Below, in pieces: positions 62,149-64,000 of a stretch of 64,000 nucleotides of DNA. Position numbers and translations under genes: made by a program. Position 1 is the stretch's first letter. Each line of letters starts with the position of its first letter. Below the pieces are notes generated by a model. That model was not told where the DNA came from, made no database searches, and saw only the letters and a list, made by a program, of their open reading frames with translations. Location of the stretch: NCBI GenBank assembly GCA_003117195.1, contig BDSI01000013.1:901146-965145 (forward strand), written 5' to 3'. Source of the stretch: Eudorina sp. 2006-703-Eu-15 (lineage: Eukaryota; Chlorophyta; Chlorophyceae; Chlamydomonadales; Volvocaceae).

Positions 62149-64000
62149 AGCGGACTTGGCGCGCGCAATCAAGTCATGGAAATTCACCGGGGCAGGTAAG
62201 CGACCTCAGGCGCCGCGGGCTGCCTAATTGGACTCACCGAGGCAAGGGTGTGGCTAAAGGAATAAAAAGTAGTGTATAGCAAGGCTGCTGCGGACAGGCA
62301 AATGATGAGCCGGCGGCGGCAGAGCGGCATCGGTTGCTTGCTTGTCGGCAGGCTCCGGGAGGTTGGGGCTGGGCTGCTGATACATTCATATATATCACCC
62401 AGGAAAGGACCAGCTGGCTGGCAGATGTCTTCAGTGTGCATGCATTGGCACAAGCCCAGGCACAACTGACCATAGCATTCCATCCAAGTGCTTGTGGAGG
62501 CGTTGATGCGCAATGAAAACCGTGGCTTATTACCTGACTTGGTTGCCCGCCCATCGACCGTGCATTCGCTTTCGTGCGTCCAGACCCACACAGGACACAG
62601 CACATAACAAGCGTAGCGCGCCATCCACGCATCCATCCATGCCTCCATACATCCAATTTCTGCTTGCTTTCGATTTCTACCAGCAGGTGCGCGCGGATGG
62701 CATGAGCCAGATGCGTGCAACCCCTTGCCAGCAGGTCGGGTAGCTCACGCACGCATGCTGGATAGCGAGGTTCGTTCGCGCGCGGAGCGGTATACGTGCG
62801 CTGCAAGCAGCAGCGGCAGCAGCAGAGCAACGGCTTTCTTGATCATATTGCTGGCACTGACTGCTGAATGAGGTTTGGCACCGTGCGTGCCTAGGAGCGC
62901 CGGGGAGCTGCTGCTTCTGTATCGACGTGCCACACAACATGCATGCGTGCACGATCGAGTGGTGTTAGTTGAGGAGTCCGTCGTTTGTGTGTGTGTGTGC
63001 GAGGGGGCGGCGGGTGGCGGGCTTTACGCTGCCTTGCCTGGCCTGTGCGTGCTGGATGCGTGGGACCTCCCGTTGGTTACAGGCGGGCCACCCTCGCAGT
63101 ACGATGGTTCGGCGCCGACAGGGCGTGATGAGCGGCTGGCTGATGGCACATCCAGCCATGCATGGCTCGATGACGGTTGCAGCCTGTCGCTTCGCTCGGC
63201 TGCATGCATGCATGGGCCATCCATCCTGTAAGCACAAAGGCGTAACCCGGGATGACTCGGGGCTGTAAGCCTGGCTTACACTTCACATCCACTTTGCCGT
63301 CTGTTGAACGTACGGCAGGTCGCGTAGGTTGCTTGACATACTTACCGTTCAGCTGAAGCAGCATGTGTGAAGGTCGGGACTGTTACCGTACTCGTACCGT
63401 ACTCGTTGTACGATAAGTGCGTGTTGGGCTTAAGGAGGATGGTGTTTGAGTTCATTCTTTGAGCGAGCGCTTGCCAGAAATGGTGGCGATAGATAAAGGC
63501 AAGCGAGGCGGTGGCCCGGGATTGCGCGCGCGGGGAAGGTGGAGCAGTAGTAGTAGTGCCACGTGTTCGGTTGTTTTGTCAGCAGGTGCGTGAGCTGGTG
63601 GCGACGTACGTCGCAGTCCGGCCCTGCCGTCCTGCTGTCCTGTGAGTGTGTTGATGGCACTGCGGATCGGCGGCCGAACCGCAGTTCGTTCGAAGCCACC
63701 ACGCACTGCTTTGCAACGGTAAGATCGAACACGGTTCCGGTGAGTAAGCAAGCATGGAGCCGAGGCAAGGCCTTATTACTCCCGCCGCGCCCGCACATTT
63801 ATTTGGCTCTGGTCTTGTCTTTGACCATGACCCCTCTGCGGATGCGGCTGGGGCTCTGCGTTTTGCCATCCGGCACTACTGTGGCAACGGTGGCGGGGTA
63901 TCTTCATTCAAACGGTTGACGGAGGCTCGTTCTGTCCCTTCACCAAGCAATGTACCGGCATTCTCCCTCCACCCAGCCACCACGAACGGGTTGATGCATG
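62149..64000. other. Right flank after CAP-H
   Basis: End of duplication unit 2 (to about 63105), then unique sequence. TGTAA occurs at about 63227 and 63264. A 118-codon frame at 63563-63919 has no recognisable features. No gene supported. Confidence 0.5.

Larger units (their letters stand above)
55784..63105. repeat. Tandem segmental duplication, unit 2 (contains CAP-H)
   Basis: Second copy of the 47.02-55.78 kb unit. Both units end at the words ccctcgcagtacgat (about 55770 and 63092). After this, unit 1 runs into the start of unit 2, while unit 2 runs into unrelated DNA. Unit 2 lacks the 1.5-kb insertion but has a nested hAT-like element. Confidence 0.8.

Overview
The window looks like nuclear DNA of a volvocine green alga (Chlamydomonas/Volvox lineage, more likely a colonial member). 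Genes are intron-rich with GT-AG borders. Two housekeeping-type genes at the left are very GC-rich. The secreted proteins carry hydroxyproline-rich-glycoprotein-type (Ser)-Pro repeats like those in volvocine wall and matrix proteins. Intergenic DNA is full of low-complexity repeats and small DNA transposons. The assignment rests on style and gene content; no marker gene names the species.

Left part (1-12.5 kb). Positions 1-1155 hold the 3' end of a tyrosine-kinase-like (TKL-type) protein kinase gene, with an apparent one-base deletion at the APE motif. After 4.2 kb of G-rich repetitive DNA comes a complete 13-exon gene (5407-12129, 646 aa). It encodes a plastid-type protein in which a CIA30 domain is inserted into an atypical SDR (NAD(P)-binding) fold, the architecture of land-plant HCF173 and its relatives.

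Right part (15-62 kb). Eight complete CAP-domain (SCP/PR-1/CRISP superfamily) genes, called CAP-A to CAP-H here, lie head to tail on the + strand. I rebuilt each by joining exons, several of which are too short to show up as open frames. All share one plan: a signal-peptide exon; a linker exon with a short G-G-R-type motif followed by a Pro-rich stretch of about 20-190 residues; a CAP exon ending inside the G-H-F-T-Q signature; a second CAP exon; and a 32-41 nt final micro-exon encoding a conserved tail (V-L-P-N-x-T...). Intron phases are 1, 1, 0, 1 throughout. CAP-A has linker and CAP in one exon. CAP-C has a Glu-to-Gln change in the CAP tetrad and an apparent GC-AG intron. The products should be secreted and are probably matrix or wall glycoproteins whose CAP heads sit on stalks of different length.

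The array is still growing. CAP-G and CAP-H lie in a tandem segmental duplication (about 47.02-55.78 kb and 55.78-63.10 kb). MITE-like elements with TTACAGCGGACC termini sit in introns of CAP-F, -G and -H. One of them is interrupted by a 411-bp hAT-like element with an 8-bp target duplication. No tRNA, rRNA or CRISPR array was seen.
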